DNA from: Variovorax flavidus
GTDB taxonomy: Bacteria; Pseudomonadota; Gammaproteobacteria; Burkholderiales; Burkholderiaceae_C
Reading direction: 5' to 3'
NCBI RefSeq assembly: GCF_030317145.1
Contig: NZ_JASZYE010000002.1
Span: 372,001-436,000, forward strand
Length of the DNA: 64,000 bases
Shown here: positions 8,278 to 17,057 of the stretch, one piece after another
Layout of the letters: the number at the start of each line of letters is the position of its first letter
Position numbering within the stretch: the stretch's first letter is position 1
Notes under the pieces: model-generated
What the model was told of the DNA's origin: nothing
What the model saw: only the letters and a program-made list of their open reading frames with translations
Databases searched by the model: none
Translations under genes and position numbers: made by a program

Positions 8278-9051
8278 GTGAACCGCCAGAAGAACATTGC
8301 AGTGATCGCCGGCCTGTCCGTGCTGGTCGGCTTTGCCGCCGCGACGGCCGGCTATGCGGTCCTCCGGCTGCGGCAATCGGCCCGGCTGGCCCACAAGGGC
8401 CACCCCTTCGACAAGCTCGCGCGGGCCGAGGGCGCGCGGCTGCTGGTGGTCGGCGACAGCACCGCCAAAGGCACCGGCGCCAGCGGGCCGGAGTGCAGCC
8501 TGCCGGGGCTGCTGTGCCGCGCCAATCCGTCGCTCACCGTGGTCAACCACGGGCAGGACGGGGCGCGTTTCGAGGACTTCCTCGCGCAGCTGGAGGCGGA
8601 CGAGCGCTTCGACGCCGTGCTCATCCTCGGAGGCGGCAACGACGTGCTCCGCATGACGCGCGACGCCGCCTTGCGCGACAGCATCCGGCGTGTGGCGCAG
8701 CGCGCGCGGGTGCGGTCCGACCTGGTGGTCTTCATGCCGCCGGGCAACATCGGCAACGTGTCCTTCTTCCTTCCGCCGTGGAGCTGGTGGATGACCTACC
8801 GCTCGCGCAGGCTGCACGCCATCGTCTCGGAAGAGGCGCGGGCCAACGGCGCCCTCTACGTGTCGCTCTTCCGGGACCGCGACGACGACCCCTTCGCCCG
8901 CCACCCCAAGCGCATGAGCGCGCGCGACGGGCTGCATCCAGGCGATGCGGGCTACGAACTCTGGCAGCGCGAGTTGGAAGCGCAGGTGCAGCTGTCGGCC
9001 AAGCTGCGCAAGATCGGGCGCAGCGCGGCGGCGCGCGGCCCGGCTTTCTGA
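8278..9051 (+). CDS. SGNH/GDSL-type serine hydrolase, membrane-anchored
   Basis: A 257-residue SGNH hydrolase. An N-terminal hydrophobic segment (about 7-30) without a clear cleavage site suggests a membrane anchor with the domain in the periplasm. Catalytic blocks are GDST with Ser61, GGGNDV with Asn121, and DGLHPGDAG with the Asp217/His220 dyad. Such enzymes are esterases or acyl hydrolases; the substrate is not predictable. The start is a GTG preceded by an AAAGAG stretch. It is divergent from the DUF3008-like gene across 183 bp in which I see no other gene. Confidence 0.85.
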   Translation: MNRQKNIAVIAGLSVLVGFAAATAGYAVLRLRQSARLAHKGHPFDKLARAEGARLLVVGDSTAKGTGASGPECSLPGLLCRANPSLTVVNHGQDGARFEDFLAQLEADERFDAVLILGGGNDVLRMTRDAALRDSIRRVAQRARVRSDLVVFMPPGNIGNVSFFLPPWSWWMTYRSRRLHAIVSEEARANGALYVSLFRDRDDDPFARHPKRMSARDGLHPGDAGYELWQRELEAQVQLSAKLRKIGRSAAARGPAF

Positions 9052-9063
9052 GGCCGGCTCTTC

Positions 9064-11346
9064 CTAGCGCTGCGCCGCGAACAGCGGCTGCACGCTCCAC
9101 CACGCCGGCAGCAGCGCACGGATCTCCTGCCGCGCGAACCGGTCGTCCAGCAGGTACAGCACGCCCGCATCCGTCTCGGTGCGGATCACGCGGCCGGCCG
9201 CCTGCACCACCTTCTGCAGGCCGGGGTAGACGTAGGTGTACTCGTAGCCGTCGCCGAACAGCGCGTGCATGCGCTCGCGCATGACTTCGTTCGGTTCGTT
9301 GTACTGCGGCAGTCCCAGGCTCGCGACGAAGGCGCCGACGAGGCGGTCACCGGGCAGGTCGATGCCCTCGCCGAAGGCACCGCCCAGCACCGCGAAACCG
9401 ATGCCCTGGCCGCCGGCCGTGAAGCGGGCGAGGAAGGCATCGCGATCCGCCTCGCGCATGCCGCGTGACTGCGACCACGCCGGAATCTCCGGATGCCGCT
9501 CCGCAAACGCGGCGGAGGCGCTCGCCAGGTAGTCGAAGCTGCTGAAGAAGGCGAGGTAGTTGCCCGGCTGTCCGGCGAACTGGCTCGCGATGATGTCCGT
9601 CAGCGCCGTCAATGAACGGCCGCGGTCGCGGAAGCGGGTCGAGACGTCCATGGCGACGCGCACCGTCAATTGCTCGCTGCGGAAGGGCGAACCGACGTCG
9701 AGCGTGGCCGTGTCTTCCGGCAGCCCCAGCGTGTCGCGATAGAAGGCGAAGGGTGCGAGCGTGCCGGAGAAGCAGGCGGCTGAATTGCAGTCCGCGAAGC
9801 GGCTTTCCAGGAAGGGCGCCGGCACGAGGTTGCGGATCGCCAGCGTCCGTCCGCCGTCATCGCCCACCGTGCATTCGAAGACCGAATGCTTGCCAAAGGA
9901 ATCCGCGAGGCGGCTGAACTGGAGCAGGTCGAAGAAGCACTGCTGCAGCAGGCCCTGCGCGTCGTCGGGCCGTGCAGTGAAGTGCTCGGCCATCACGGCG
10001 ACCACGTCCAGCAGGGCGCGCGCGAAGCGCTCCGGGATGTCGTCGCGGGCGTCGTAGGCGGCCACCTGGTCGCGTTGCAGCAGTTGCCATTCGCGTTGCA
10101 ACTGGCCGAGCGCCTTCTTGATGAATGGCGGCGCCTTGCCGCGCACGGCCTCCACGGCCTGCGCCTCCAGTTGCGCCGAGTACATGCCGCGTGCGCGGTC
10201 CAGCAGGTTGTGCGCCTCGTCGACCAGCAGGGCGACGCGCCAGTCCTCCTCCTTCATCAGGCCGAAGAGGAAGGCGCTGCCGTCGAAGTAGTAGTTGTAG
10301 TCGCCGACGATCACGTCGCTCCAGCGCACGAGTTCCTGCGCGAGGAAATACGGGCAGACCTCGTGCGCGAGCGCGATGCTGCGCACGGCCGCGCGATCGA
10401 GCCACGCGGCTTGCGCCGCTTCGCTGCGCGCGGCCGGCAGCCGGTCGTAGAAGCCCCGCGCCAGCGGGCAGGCCTCGCCGTTGCAGGCACGGCCGGGGTA
10501 CTCGCAGACCTTGTCGCGGGCGGCGAGTTCGAGCACGCGCAGCGGTGCGCGCTCGCGGTCCAGCGTGCGCAAGGCGTTCAGCGCGATCGACCGGCCGGAG
10601 GTCTTCGCGGTGAGGAAGTAAATCTTGTCCAGCCTGCCCCCGGGCCGCGCCTTGAGCAGCGGAAAGAGCGTCGCGACCGTCTTGCCGATGCCCGTGGGCG
10701 CCTGCGCCAGCAGGCAGCGCTGCGAGACGGCCGAGCGGTACACCGCCTGCGCCAGATCACGCTGGCCCGCACGGAATTCGCCGTGCGGGAAGTTCAGCGC
10801 GTCGAGTGCCTCGTCAAGGCTCGCGCGGTGCGCGGCTTCCTGTTCGGCCCAGGCCAGGTAGCCGCTGCAGAGCAGCTCGAAATGCTGGCGCAAGGCTTCG
10901 CGCGTGCAGGCCTCTTCGAGCACCACTTCGCGTTCGGTGCCGAGATCGAGATAGACGAGCGCCACCTCGACCTGCTCCAGCGCATCGCGCTCGCACAGCA
11001 TCCAGGCGTAGGTGCGCGCCTGTGCCCAGTGCAGTGCGCGATGGTTGGCCTTGATGGCTTCGAAGTCGCCCCGGAAGGTCTTGATTTCCTCGACGCGCCT
11101 GCGATGCGTGTCGTAGCCGTCGGCGCGCCCGCGCACGTGCAGCCGCTCGTGGCACGACGCGAGGGCGATCTCGCTTTCATAGCCCGCGCCCCGCCGGGCC
11201 TGCACCAGCCGATGCCCCGCCTGCCCCTCCTGCGCGCTCGGCGCGGGGACGAAGCGCAGATCCAGGTCGCCCGCCTTCGCGCCGAAGGCGCAAAGCGTCT
11301 TGACCGAAACCGTGAACGCGGAGGATGAGGAAATGGCGGCGGCCAT
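9064..11346 (-). CDS. Fe-S cluster DNA helicase (XPD/DinG family) with N-terminal PD-(D/E)XK nuclease domain
   Basis: A 760-residue SF2 helicase. Residues 1-180 look like a RecB/Cas4-type nuclease: Asp76 (RGRADGYD), Glu87-Ile-Lys89 (EEIKT) and a QxxxY motif at 109-113. The helicase follows: Walker A APTGIGKT at 216-223, four cysteines at 281, 288, 293 and 331 that fit the XPD 4Fe-4S cluster, DEAH at 376-379, and a C-terminal QAAGRVIRTETD block. It probably unwinds and cuts damaged or branched DNA. I use the internal ATG at 11346; an ATG at 11415 would add 23 residues. It follows the autotransporter by 91 bp on the same strand, probably as a separate unit. Confidence 0.88.
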   Translation of the reverse strand: MAAAISSSSAFTVSVKTLCAFGAKAGDLDLRFVPAPSAQEGQAGHRLVQARRGAGYESEIALASCHERLHVRGRADGYDTHRRRVEEIKTFRGDFEAIKANHRALHWAQARTYAWMLCERDALEQVEVALVYLDLGTEREVVLEEACTREALRQHFELLCSGYLAWAEQEAAHRASLDEALDALNFPHGEFRAGQRDLAQAVYRSAVSQRCLLAQAPTGIGKTVATLFPLLKARPGGRLDKIYFLTAKTSGRSIALNALRTLDRERAPLRVLELAARDKVCEYPGRACNGEACPLARGFYDRLPAARSEAAQAAWLDRAAVRSIALAHEVCPYFLAQELVRWSDVIVGDYNYYFDGSAFLFGLMKEEDWRVALLVDEAHNLLDRARGMYSAQLEAQAVEAVRGKAPPFIKKALGQLQREWQLLQRDQVAAYDARDDIPERFARALLDVVAVMAEHFTARPDDAQGLLQQCFFDLLQFSRLADSFGKHSVFECTVGDDGGRTLAIRNLVPAPFLESRFADCNSAACFSGTLAPFAFYRDTLGLPEDTATLDVGSPFRSEQLTVRVAMDVSTRFRDRGRSLTALTDIIASQFAGQPGNYLAFFSSFDYLASASAAFAERHPEIPAWSQSRGMREADRDAFLARFTAGGQGIGFAVLGGAFGEGIDLPGDRLVGAFVASLGLPQYNEPNEVMRERMHALFGDGYEYTYVYPGLQKVVQAAGRVIRTETDAGVLYLLDDRFARQEIRALLPAWWSVQPLFAAQR

Positions 11347-11437
11347 GAGGCTGGCTGAAAGGACGTGGGCGGTATCCCCTTGGCTCCAGCGCATCGACAC
11401 TGGATGGATGTACACATGTTAGCGGCGCCGCAGCCGC

Positions 11438-14400
11438 TCACCACGTGTACCTGGCGCCGATCCGGATCAGGGTGTTTCTGTAGCTCTGCTGGCCCCACTG
11501 GTAGCCTAGGTTGCCCCACCCGGCCCATCCGCGCCCCAGGTCTGCATTGACGCCCAGCTTCACCTCGTAGCGGTTGCTCGGATACAGATTCCCCAGCACC
11601 ACTTGGTTGAAGGCCTCGGCGTTGTCCACATCGTCGTGCCACCAGTTCAAGGTGAGGTACGGCTGCAGCTTGCGGCCGTCTTCGCGGACCCAGGTGCGGT
11701 GCACGCGCACGCCCAGCCGCGAGACCCAGCCGCTGCCCTCGCCGCCGCTGATGCGCGTGCCATTGGGCTCGGCAATGTCGTCCTCGCTGTACCTGATGTA
11801 CACCAGTTGCGCCTGCGGCTCGACGACCCAGTCGGTGGCGGCGAGTTTCATCGCATAGCCTGCCTCGCCGGAGAGCGTGAGCGCCTTCGCGTCGTACTTC
11901 ACCTCGGGCAGCGTGTCGCCTTCGACCTTGTTCTTGAACCAGCCGTAGGTCCCCCAGACATCGGCGTACCAGCCCAGCCGGTTCTCGTCGTTCTGATACC
12001 AGGTCCCGTAGGCACCGGCGCTCCAGCCCTCGGCTTCACCCTGCGCGTGCGCCAGGTTGCCCGCCGCGGTCGCGTCGCTGTTCGCCTTGCCGTATCCGAG
12101 CATCAAGCCCAGGTGGAAGCGGTCGGGCGAGGTCGTGTCCCTGTCCTTCACCAGCGACCAGCGTGCGATGTCGCCGCCGCCCTGAATCAGCGTGCTGTCG
12201 GTGTCGACGGCGAAATTGCCGTCGCGGCTGTCCGACTTCCCGTCCTTGCCAACGACGCGCAGCCAGCCCGAGCGGCGCTGGCCGTCGGCGTTCACGGACG
12301 CCTGTGTCTCGGTCCACTGCGGCTCGCCCAGCCGGTCATGCAGGCTGTGCAGGAACATGCCGCCGGCCTGGCGTTGATTGGAGAGATAGGCGCCGACCTC
12401 GGGGCGGTACAAGGGGGGTCGCGGACCGGGGCCGGGACCGGGAGGCAGGACGTCCGGGAGCGGCGGGGGCGGCAGCACCGGCGGCTCTGGCGGAACGGGG
12501 CCAGGGGGCGGCGGGGGCGGAGGCGGCGGCGGAACGGGCGGCAGCACCGGAGGCTGCTGCGAGCGCAGGTACCAGGCTTGCGCATTCGAGGCATCGACGC
12601 TGCTGCGATAGAGCTGGTATTCGTAAGGACCGGCGACCACGCGGCTGCCCAGCACGAAGGCGCCTGGGGCGGTGGTGCCGCCGTTGACGGCATCGACGAT
12701 CTGGATGCCATTGCCCAGCGTCACGGCGCCAGGGCCGCCTGCATTGGCGATGTGAAGGCCCGTCAGCCCGGTGGCCGTTCCGCCATTGATGACCAGGCGA
12801 TCGGACGGCGAACCGTCGGCACCGAGAAAGGCGTTGAGGCTGACCGTGCCACCCGCGCCCACGTAGTTGACGGCCGTCAGCGTCTTGTAGCTCGACAGCA
12901 AGTTCACGGCGCCGCGCGGCGCGCCGAAGACGATCGTGCTGGGGTCATTGACCAGGCTGGTCACGTTGGACGAGCCCGTCACGTTCCACCGCGTATTGTT
13001 CTGCAGCGTCATGTTCGAGACGTTGCCGGCATCGGTCAGCGCGGCGCCCGTGAGCGTTGCCGAGTCCGTGACGAGGTTGAGCGTGCCGGTGCGTCCGCCG
13101 GCCCCGGTCACCTGGAAGAGCGTGCCGTTGCCGCCGGTCACCTGCACGCCGTTGGAAAGAGACAGGTTCAATTGCGAGCCCGCCACCTGGACCGCCGTCG
13201 ATTGCGTGCTGGCCAGGCTGCCGCCCGAGATCGACACCTTGTTCTGCCGGGTGCTGGTCGTGGTGCCGGAAAACAGGCCATAGCTTCCGGAACCATCGGC
13301 CCGTATTGCGCTGCCCTCGGCGTTGATGGTGCCTCCGGTCAGGGCCGCCAGCCCATGGGCGCCACTGCCGGTGGTGATGACGGTCGCGTTCTGCAATTGA
13401 AGCGTCGGGGCGTCGGCGACGAAGGGACTTCCGGTCGCGACGGCGCCGTGCGATGCGAGCCCGGAGGTCGAGATCGTGCCGTTGCCGAATGTCAGCGTGC
13501 CGGCGGTGGCCGGGGAGTAGACGGATATGGAAGAGTGCACGCCATAGGCGCCATCGGCGGGCACGGAGACGGAGACGCCATCGGCACGGAGACTGCCGCC
13601 GAGCGCGAACAGGCCGGCGCCCTGGCGCAGGAAGGTCGTCTGGAACGTCGCGCCACTGCGTTCGATGGTCCTGACGATCCCGCCGTTCGAATCGGAGATG
13701 GTGATGCTCGAACCGGAGATGTCGACGCTCGACAGCGTGTCGGCCACCACGCCGATCCCGGCCCCCTGGACTCTCGCGCCGCTCACCGTGATCTGCGCGC
13801 CGCGGGTCGCCGTGATGCCGGTTCCGGCGATGCCGGCGAAGTTGATGGCGACGCCATCGATCGTGCCTGCCGGGACGATGGTGTTGTCGGCGACGACGCC
13901 TGCCGAGCCGCGGTTGACCGGGGCAAGATTGGTGAGGCTCAGTGGCGCCGTCGAGGGGCCCACCCGCACCAGGCCGCCCTCCGACATGTAGATCCCGGTC
14001 ACGTCATAGCCCGAGTTGGACAGGGTCGTGCCGTCCCGGGCGTCGATGACGCTGCCCGCGTCCACGGCCATCAAGGCTGCTCCGCCGGGTGCGTCCAGGC
14101 CGGTCAGCACGATGCGGCTGTTGTTCGTCAGGGTGACCGAACTGCCGGTGTCGGCGCGAACGCCGTACGCGCTCCTGGAAAAGTCGGACGTCAGATCCAG
14201 GCCAAGCGTGACCGAAGAGTTCTGAACCGCCCGCAGGCCGTAGCCGGACACGTTCGTGCCGCTCGTCGTGTTGACCAGCCGGATCGGGATGCCCGTGCCC
14301 AGGCTGCCGGGGATCACGCTGTTGGTGATGCTGACGGCAAGGAGGCCGGTGCCACTGGCGTTCACCGTGATCGGGGTGTTCGCGCCGAGAAGGACCTTTC

Positions 14401-14683
14401 CGCCGTTGATCATGTCGACCCCGTGCCTCGTCGTGCCGGTGGTGACGGTCGCGCCAGGCGTGAGGTCGATCACGGTGCCGGCGTTGGTGGCGGAGACGGC
14501 CGCAACGGCATTCGTGGCAGTCAGCGCCGCGCCGGGCGCCACGGCGCATGTGCCGGAGGCCAGCGAGATCTGCCCCGCCGGCGTCAGGGTGCAAGTCTGC
14601 GCCTGCACTTGCTGCAGCCCGAGCCCCAGCCCCAGCGCAGAGGCCGTGGCGCCATGCATGAGACGCGTCACCTTGCAGATCAT
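11438..14683 (-). CDS. Autotransporter (type V secretion) with beta-helix passenger
   Basis: A 1081-residue outer-membrane autotransporter. A signal peptide is followed by a long Gly/Ser/Thr/Asn/Val-rich passenger (about 30-700) with the short repeating texture of a parallel beta-helix. A Pro-rich spacer with a run of ten prolines (about 730-790) comes next, then a ~280-residue beta-barrel ending in the aromatic signature IGARYTW. An AGGAGA lies 7 bp before the ATG, which fixes the start at 14683. The passenger probably functions as an adhesin or surface protein; no protease triad or RGD was noticed. A TetR gene lies immediately upstream on the same strand (124 bp). Confidence 0.88.
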   Translation of the reverse strand: MICKVTRLMHGATASALGLGLGLQQVQAQTCTLTPAGQISLASGTCAVAPGAALTATNAVAAVSATNAGTVIDLTPGATVTTGTTRHGVDMINGGKVLLGANTPITVNASGTGLLAVSITNSVIPGSLGTGIPIRLVNTTSGTNVSGYGLRAVQNSSVTLGLDLTSDFSRSAYGVRADTGSSVTLTNNSRIVLTGLDAPGGAALMAVDAGSVIDARDGTTLSNSGYDVTGIYMSEGGLVRVGPSTAPLSLTNLAPVNRGSAGVVADNTIVPAGTIDGVAINFAGIAGTGITATRGAQITVSGARVQGAGIGVVADTLSSVDISGSSITISDSNGGIVRTIERSGATFQTTFLRQGAGLFALGGSLRADGVSVSVPADGAYGVHSSISVYSPATAGTLTFGNGTISTSGLASHGAVATGSPFVADAPTLQLQNATVITTGSGAHGLAALTGGTINAEGSAIRADGSGSYGLFSGTTTSTRQNKVSISGGSLASTQSTAVQVAGSQLNLSLSNGVQVTGGNGTLFQVTGAGGRTGTLNLVTDSATLTGAALTDAGNVSNMTLQNNTRWNVTGSSNVTSLVNDPSTIVFGAPRGAVNLLSSYKTLTAVNYVGAGGTVSLNAFLGADGSPSDRLVINGGTATGLTGLHIANAGGPGAVTLGNGIQIVDAVNGGTTAPGAFVLGSRVVAGPYEYQLYRSSVDASNAQAWYLRSQQPPVLPPVPPPPPPPPPPGPVPPEPPVLPPPPLPDVLPPGPGPGPRPPLYRPEVGAYLSNQRQAGGMFLHSLHDRLGEPQWTETQASVNADGQRRSGWLRVVGKDGKSDSRDGNFAVDTDSTLIQGGGDIARWSLVKDRDTTSPDRFHLGLMLGYGKANSDATAAGNLAHAQGEAEGWSAGAYGTWYQNDENRLGWYADVWGTYGWFKNKVEGDTLPEVKYDAKALTLSGEAGYAMKLAATDWVVEPQAQLVYIRYSEDDIAEPNGTRISGGEGSGWVSRLGVRVHRTWVREDGRKLQPYLTLNWWHDDVDNAEAFNQVVLGNLYPSNRYEVKLGVNADLGRGWAGWGNLGYQWGQQSYRNTLIRIGARYTW

Positions 14684-14807
14684 GGAATCTCCTGACCAGA
14701 GCCCTCCAAGGCGGTCCGGGATTCTCGGAGCGCCACGCATGCGGCGTCAATGTGCGCGGAACAGTTGCGCAACGGCGCCAGATGCGGTCTGCGCCGCGGG
14801 AGATCAG

Positions 14808-15455
14808 CTAGGCATCGCGATCCGAGGCGGGCTCGTCCGTCAACGCTTCCAGCAGCGTCTGCTCGAGCCAGGCCTGGAACGCGTCGGGCGACCAGCCCGA
14901 CTCGTGTACGAGCTTGTGATAGACCTCGCGACTGGTCAGCATCCACAGCAGCGTCGCTGCCGCTTCCTTCGTGAGGCCTTTACGGGCGCGCTTCGCCGCG
15001 AACAGCGCGTCGATGCGCTCGCGCTGCATCTCCCGCCGCAAGGCTTCGAAGGACTGGTTCGTCTTGCGAAGCTCCGGCGAGAACGCCGACGATTTCATCA
15101 ACAGGCTGAGCTCGGCGCTTTCGCCCTCGTAGATCGCTCGCGCCACATGGGCGCTCATCGCGATGCGCTGCACCGGGTCGCCCAGCCCCTCCAGCTTCTG
15201 GTGGGCGTCCTTGAAGCGCGGGCCGAAGATCGCGTCATGCATCAGCGTATGCAGCAGGCCGGCCTTGGACTTCACCACCGCATAGACCGTCGGCTCCGAC
15301 ACGCCGGCCCGCTTGGCAATCTGGGCGATGGTGGTGGCGTCGATCCCCTTGCGGGAGAACAGGAACTTCCCGGCATCCAGGATCCTGGCGCGGGTGCGCT
15401 CCGCCGCCTCCGAGCGAGTTTCCGAGTGGTACTGCCGCTTGTCCGGAGCTTTCAT
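14808..15455 (-). CDS. TetR/AcrR family transcriptional regulator
   Basis: A 215-residue TetR protein. The HTH is at about 18-65: RTRARILDAGKFLFSRKGID then TTIAQIAKRAGVSEPTVYAV. The C-terminal part is helical with no recognised ligand motif. The start at ATG 15455 is chosen over a GTG two codons upstream. It is divergent from the DUF4287/DoxX pair; a perfect 10-bp palindrome (15459-15468) sits directly at its start and is a plausible operator. The autotransporter lies downstream on the same strand and may also be a target. Confidence 0.88.
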   Translation of the reverse strand: MKAPDKRQYHSETRSEAAERTRARILDAGKFLFSRKGIDATTIAQIAKRAGVSEPTVYAVVKSKAGLLHTLMHDAIFGPRFKDAHQKLEGLGDPVQRIAMSAHVARAIYEGESAELSLLMKSSAFSPELRKTNQSFEALRREMQRERIDALFAAKRARKGLTKEAAATLLWMLTSREVYHKLVHESGWSPDAFQAWLEQTLLEALTDEPASDRDA

Positions 15456-15458
15456 ATT

Positions 15459-15468
15459 CACTATAGTG
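15459..15468. promoter_or_regulatory. Palindromic operator candidate between TetR and DUF4287 genes
   Basis: CACTATAGTG is a perfect 10-bp palindrome in the divergent intergenic region, abutting the TetR start and 36 bp before the ATG of the + strand gene. Autoregulation by the adjacent TetR is the simplest reading. Short palindromes occur by chance, so confidence is modest. Confidence 0.45.
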
Positions 15469-15503
15469 TGCTACATCCAATAGATGACGGATGGGACTCG
15501 CGC

Positions 15504-15755
15504 ATGACGTTCGAAGCCTACATGACCAACATCCGGACCCAGACCGGCAAGGAGCCGAAGGATTTCTTCGACCAGGCCGTTCGCGAGGGCATCCTGCGCC
15601 CGGACACCCGAACGATGGAGTTCGTCGCCTGGCTCAAGAGCAGCTCGGGGCTAGGGCACGGGCATGCCATGGCGGTCTGGGAGGCGTTCAGGCGCAATGG
15701 ATGGGTCCCCTTGCCAGGCGCGCCCGCGGCGGCCGTCAAGCGGGGCAGCCCATGA
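15504..15755 (+). CDS. DUF4287 domain-containing protein
   Basis: An 83-residue protein matching the DUF4287 pattern: MTFEAYMTNIRTQTGKEPKD near the start, then FVAWLKSSSGLGHGHAMAVW, where the invariant LGHGHAM block is obvious. The biochemical role of the family is unknown; it is a small soluble helical domain, often beside regulators. Its stop overlaps the start of the DoxX-like gene by 4 bp (ATGA), so the two are translationally coupled and probably controlled by the divergent TetR. Confidence 0.8.
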   Translation: MTFEAYMTNIRTQTGKEPKDFFDQAVREGILRPDTRTMEFVAWLKSSSGLGHGHAMAVWEAFRRNGWVPLPGAPAAAVKRGSP

Positions 15756-16153
15756 AGTGGGCGCGACGCATCGGCATCGGCCTCTCGGGCCTTGCCACGC
15801 TGTTCTTCATCCTGGACGCCACGGGCAAGCTGCTCAGGATGGAGCCGGTATTGCAAAGCACGCAGGAACTCGGCTGGCCCCCCAGCGCGGTGGTGCCGCT
15901 CGGCGTGGTGCTGCTGGTGGGCGCCGTGCTGTATGCCGTGCCGCGCACGACTGTGCTCGGAGCGATCTACCTGACCGGCTTCCTGGGCGGGGCGGTGGCA
16001 ACGCACTACCGTGTCGGATCGCCCCTGGCCACGCACGTGCTCTTCGGCGTCTACGTGGGGCTCGTGATGTGGGCCGGCCTCGTGCTGCGCTATCCGGGCA
16101 TCTTCAAGGCCGCTTTTTCCAGACGCCCGACCTCCGGCGCAACCTTGCGCTGA
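15752..16153 (+). CDS. DoxX-like small integral membrane protein
   Basis: A 133-residue protein with four hydrophobic segments (about 8-25, 45-63, 70-88, 95-113), starting MKWARRIGIGLSGLATLFFI. The size and arrangement, with TGKL at the end of helix 1 and HYRVGSPL between helices 3 and 4, fit the DoxX-like family of small inner-membrane proteins. Members have been linked to quinone or redox chemistry but this one cannot be assigned. Coupled to the DUF4287 gene upstream by an ATGA overlap. Confidence 0.75.
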   Translation: MKWARRIGIGLSGLATLFFILDATGKLLRMEPVLQSTQELGWPPSAVVPLGVVLLVGAVLYAVPRTTVLGAIYLTGFLGGAVATHYRVGSPLATHVLFGVYVGLVMWAGLVLRYPGIFKAAFSRRPTSGATLR

Positions 16154-16216
16154 CACCCTGTGCAACCGGCTGGACGGCGGCGCGCAGAATGCGCACAGAG
16201 CCATCGTCGAGGCCCC

Positions 16217-17017
16217 ATGCCGACACACGCCTTGCGCCTGAAATATGAGACCGCCGTCGCTGCGCTCGCCGATGCAGCTTCGGAAATGCTTCGTTCCGGC
16301 GCGAGCGAAGAGGACGTTGCCCGTTGGGTGGTGGTGGAGCGCAACGTCCTCAAGCAGGCGTATCGCGACCTCACGCCCGCGCCGGTCCTGGCCCGCATCG
16401 ACGCCAGGATGCTGGAGCGCTATGGCAACACCATGGGCCCCGATGCCGACCAACTCAGGGCCGCCGGAAAGTCGTGGAGGGAAATCATCGATTCCGCAAC
16501 TCGCCCGGGTGACCACGGTGATACCTTTTCCGCGTCGCGCAACTCACGTCCATCCATGCCCGAACACATCCTCATTCGCCCAGCCGTCGAGGTCGACTTC
16601 ACTGCGTGGCTGCCTCTCTGGGATGGCTACAACGCGTTCTATGGCCGCAGCGGCGCGACGGCGCTGCCAGCCGACACCACGCGCACCACGTGGTCGCGCT
16701 TCCACGACGTCGACGAGCCCATGCATGCGCTGGTGGCCGAAGGCCCGTCGGGCCTTCTCGGCCTGGCCCACTTTCTTTTCCACCGCAGCACCATCCAGCT
16801 CGGGCCGAGCTGCTATCTGCAGGACCTGTACACCACCGAAGCGGCCAGGGGAAGGGGCGTCGCCCGCGCGCTCATCGACGAGGTCTATCGGCGGGCGAAA
16901 GCCGCCGGCGCCCCACGGGTGTACTGGCAAACGCATGAGACCAATGCCACGGCCATGATGCTCTACGACAAAGTTGCCGAGAAATCGGGATTCGTTGTCT
17001 ATCGGAAGATGCTCTGA
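16217..17017 (+). CDS. GNAT acetyltransferase fused in frame to an unrelated N-terminal domain
   Basis: One open frame encodes 266 residues. Residues 114-266 (from Met at 16556, MPEHILIRPAVEVDFTAWLP) form a complete GNAT acetyltransferase with the acetyl-CoA loop EAARGRGVARALIDEV and the C-terminal VYWQTHETNATAMMLYDKVA. Residues 1-97 (MPTHALRLKYETAVAALADA to SWREIIDSATRPG) look like a self-contained small helical protein. The linker between them reads like translated non-coding DNA. A GAGG precedes the ATG at 16217, while the internal ATG has no visible ribosome site. Either the two are fused, or the first gene lost its stop codon and the GNAT starts internally. Confidence 0.75.
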   Translation: MPTHALRLKYETAVAALADAASEMLRSGASEEDVARWVVVERNVLKQAYRDLTPAPVLARIDARMLERYGNTMGPDADQLRAAGKSWREIIDSATRPGDHGDTFSASRNSRPSMPEHILIRPAVEVDFTAWLPLWDGYNAFYGRSGATALPADTTRTTWSRFHDVDEPMHALVAEGPSGLLGLAHFLFHRSTIQLGPSCYLQDLYTTEAARGRGVARALIDEVYRRAKAAGAPRVYWQTHETNATAMMLYDKVAEKSGFVVYRKML

Positions 17018-17057
17018 CCGGATATTCTGCGGGCCATTCGAACAAACGGAGACATTT

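Noticed and set aside
12410..12560. G/C-rich repetitive stretch considered as a CRISPR or tandem repeat
   Set aside because: It encodes the poly-proline spacer of the autotransporter; there are no regularly spaced identical repeats or spacers.
11603..14695. A 1030-codon open frame on the + strand opposite the autotransporter gene
   Set aside because: It is the antisense shadow of a GC-rich gene: low-complexity Arg/Gly/Ala composition, no recognisable domain and no ribosome site. The minus-strand product has a full autotransporter layout.
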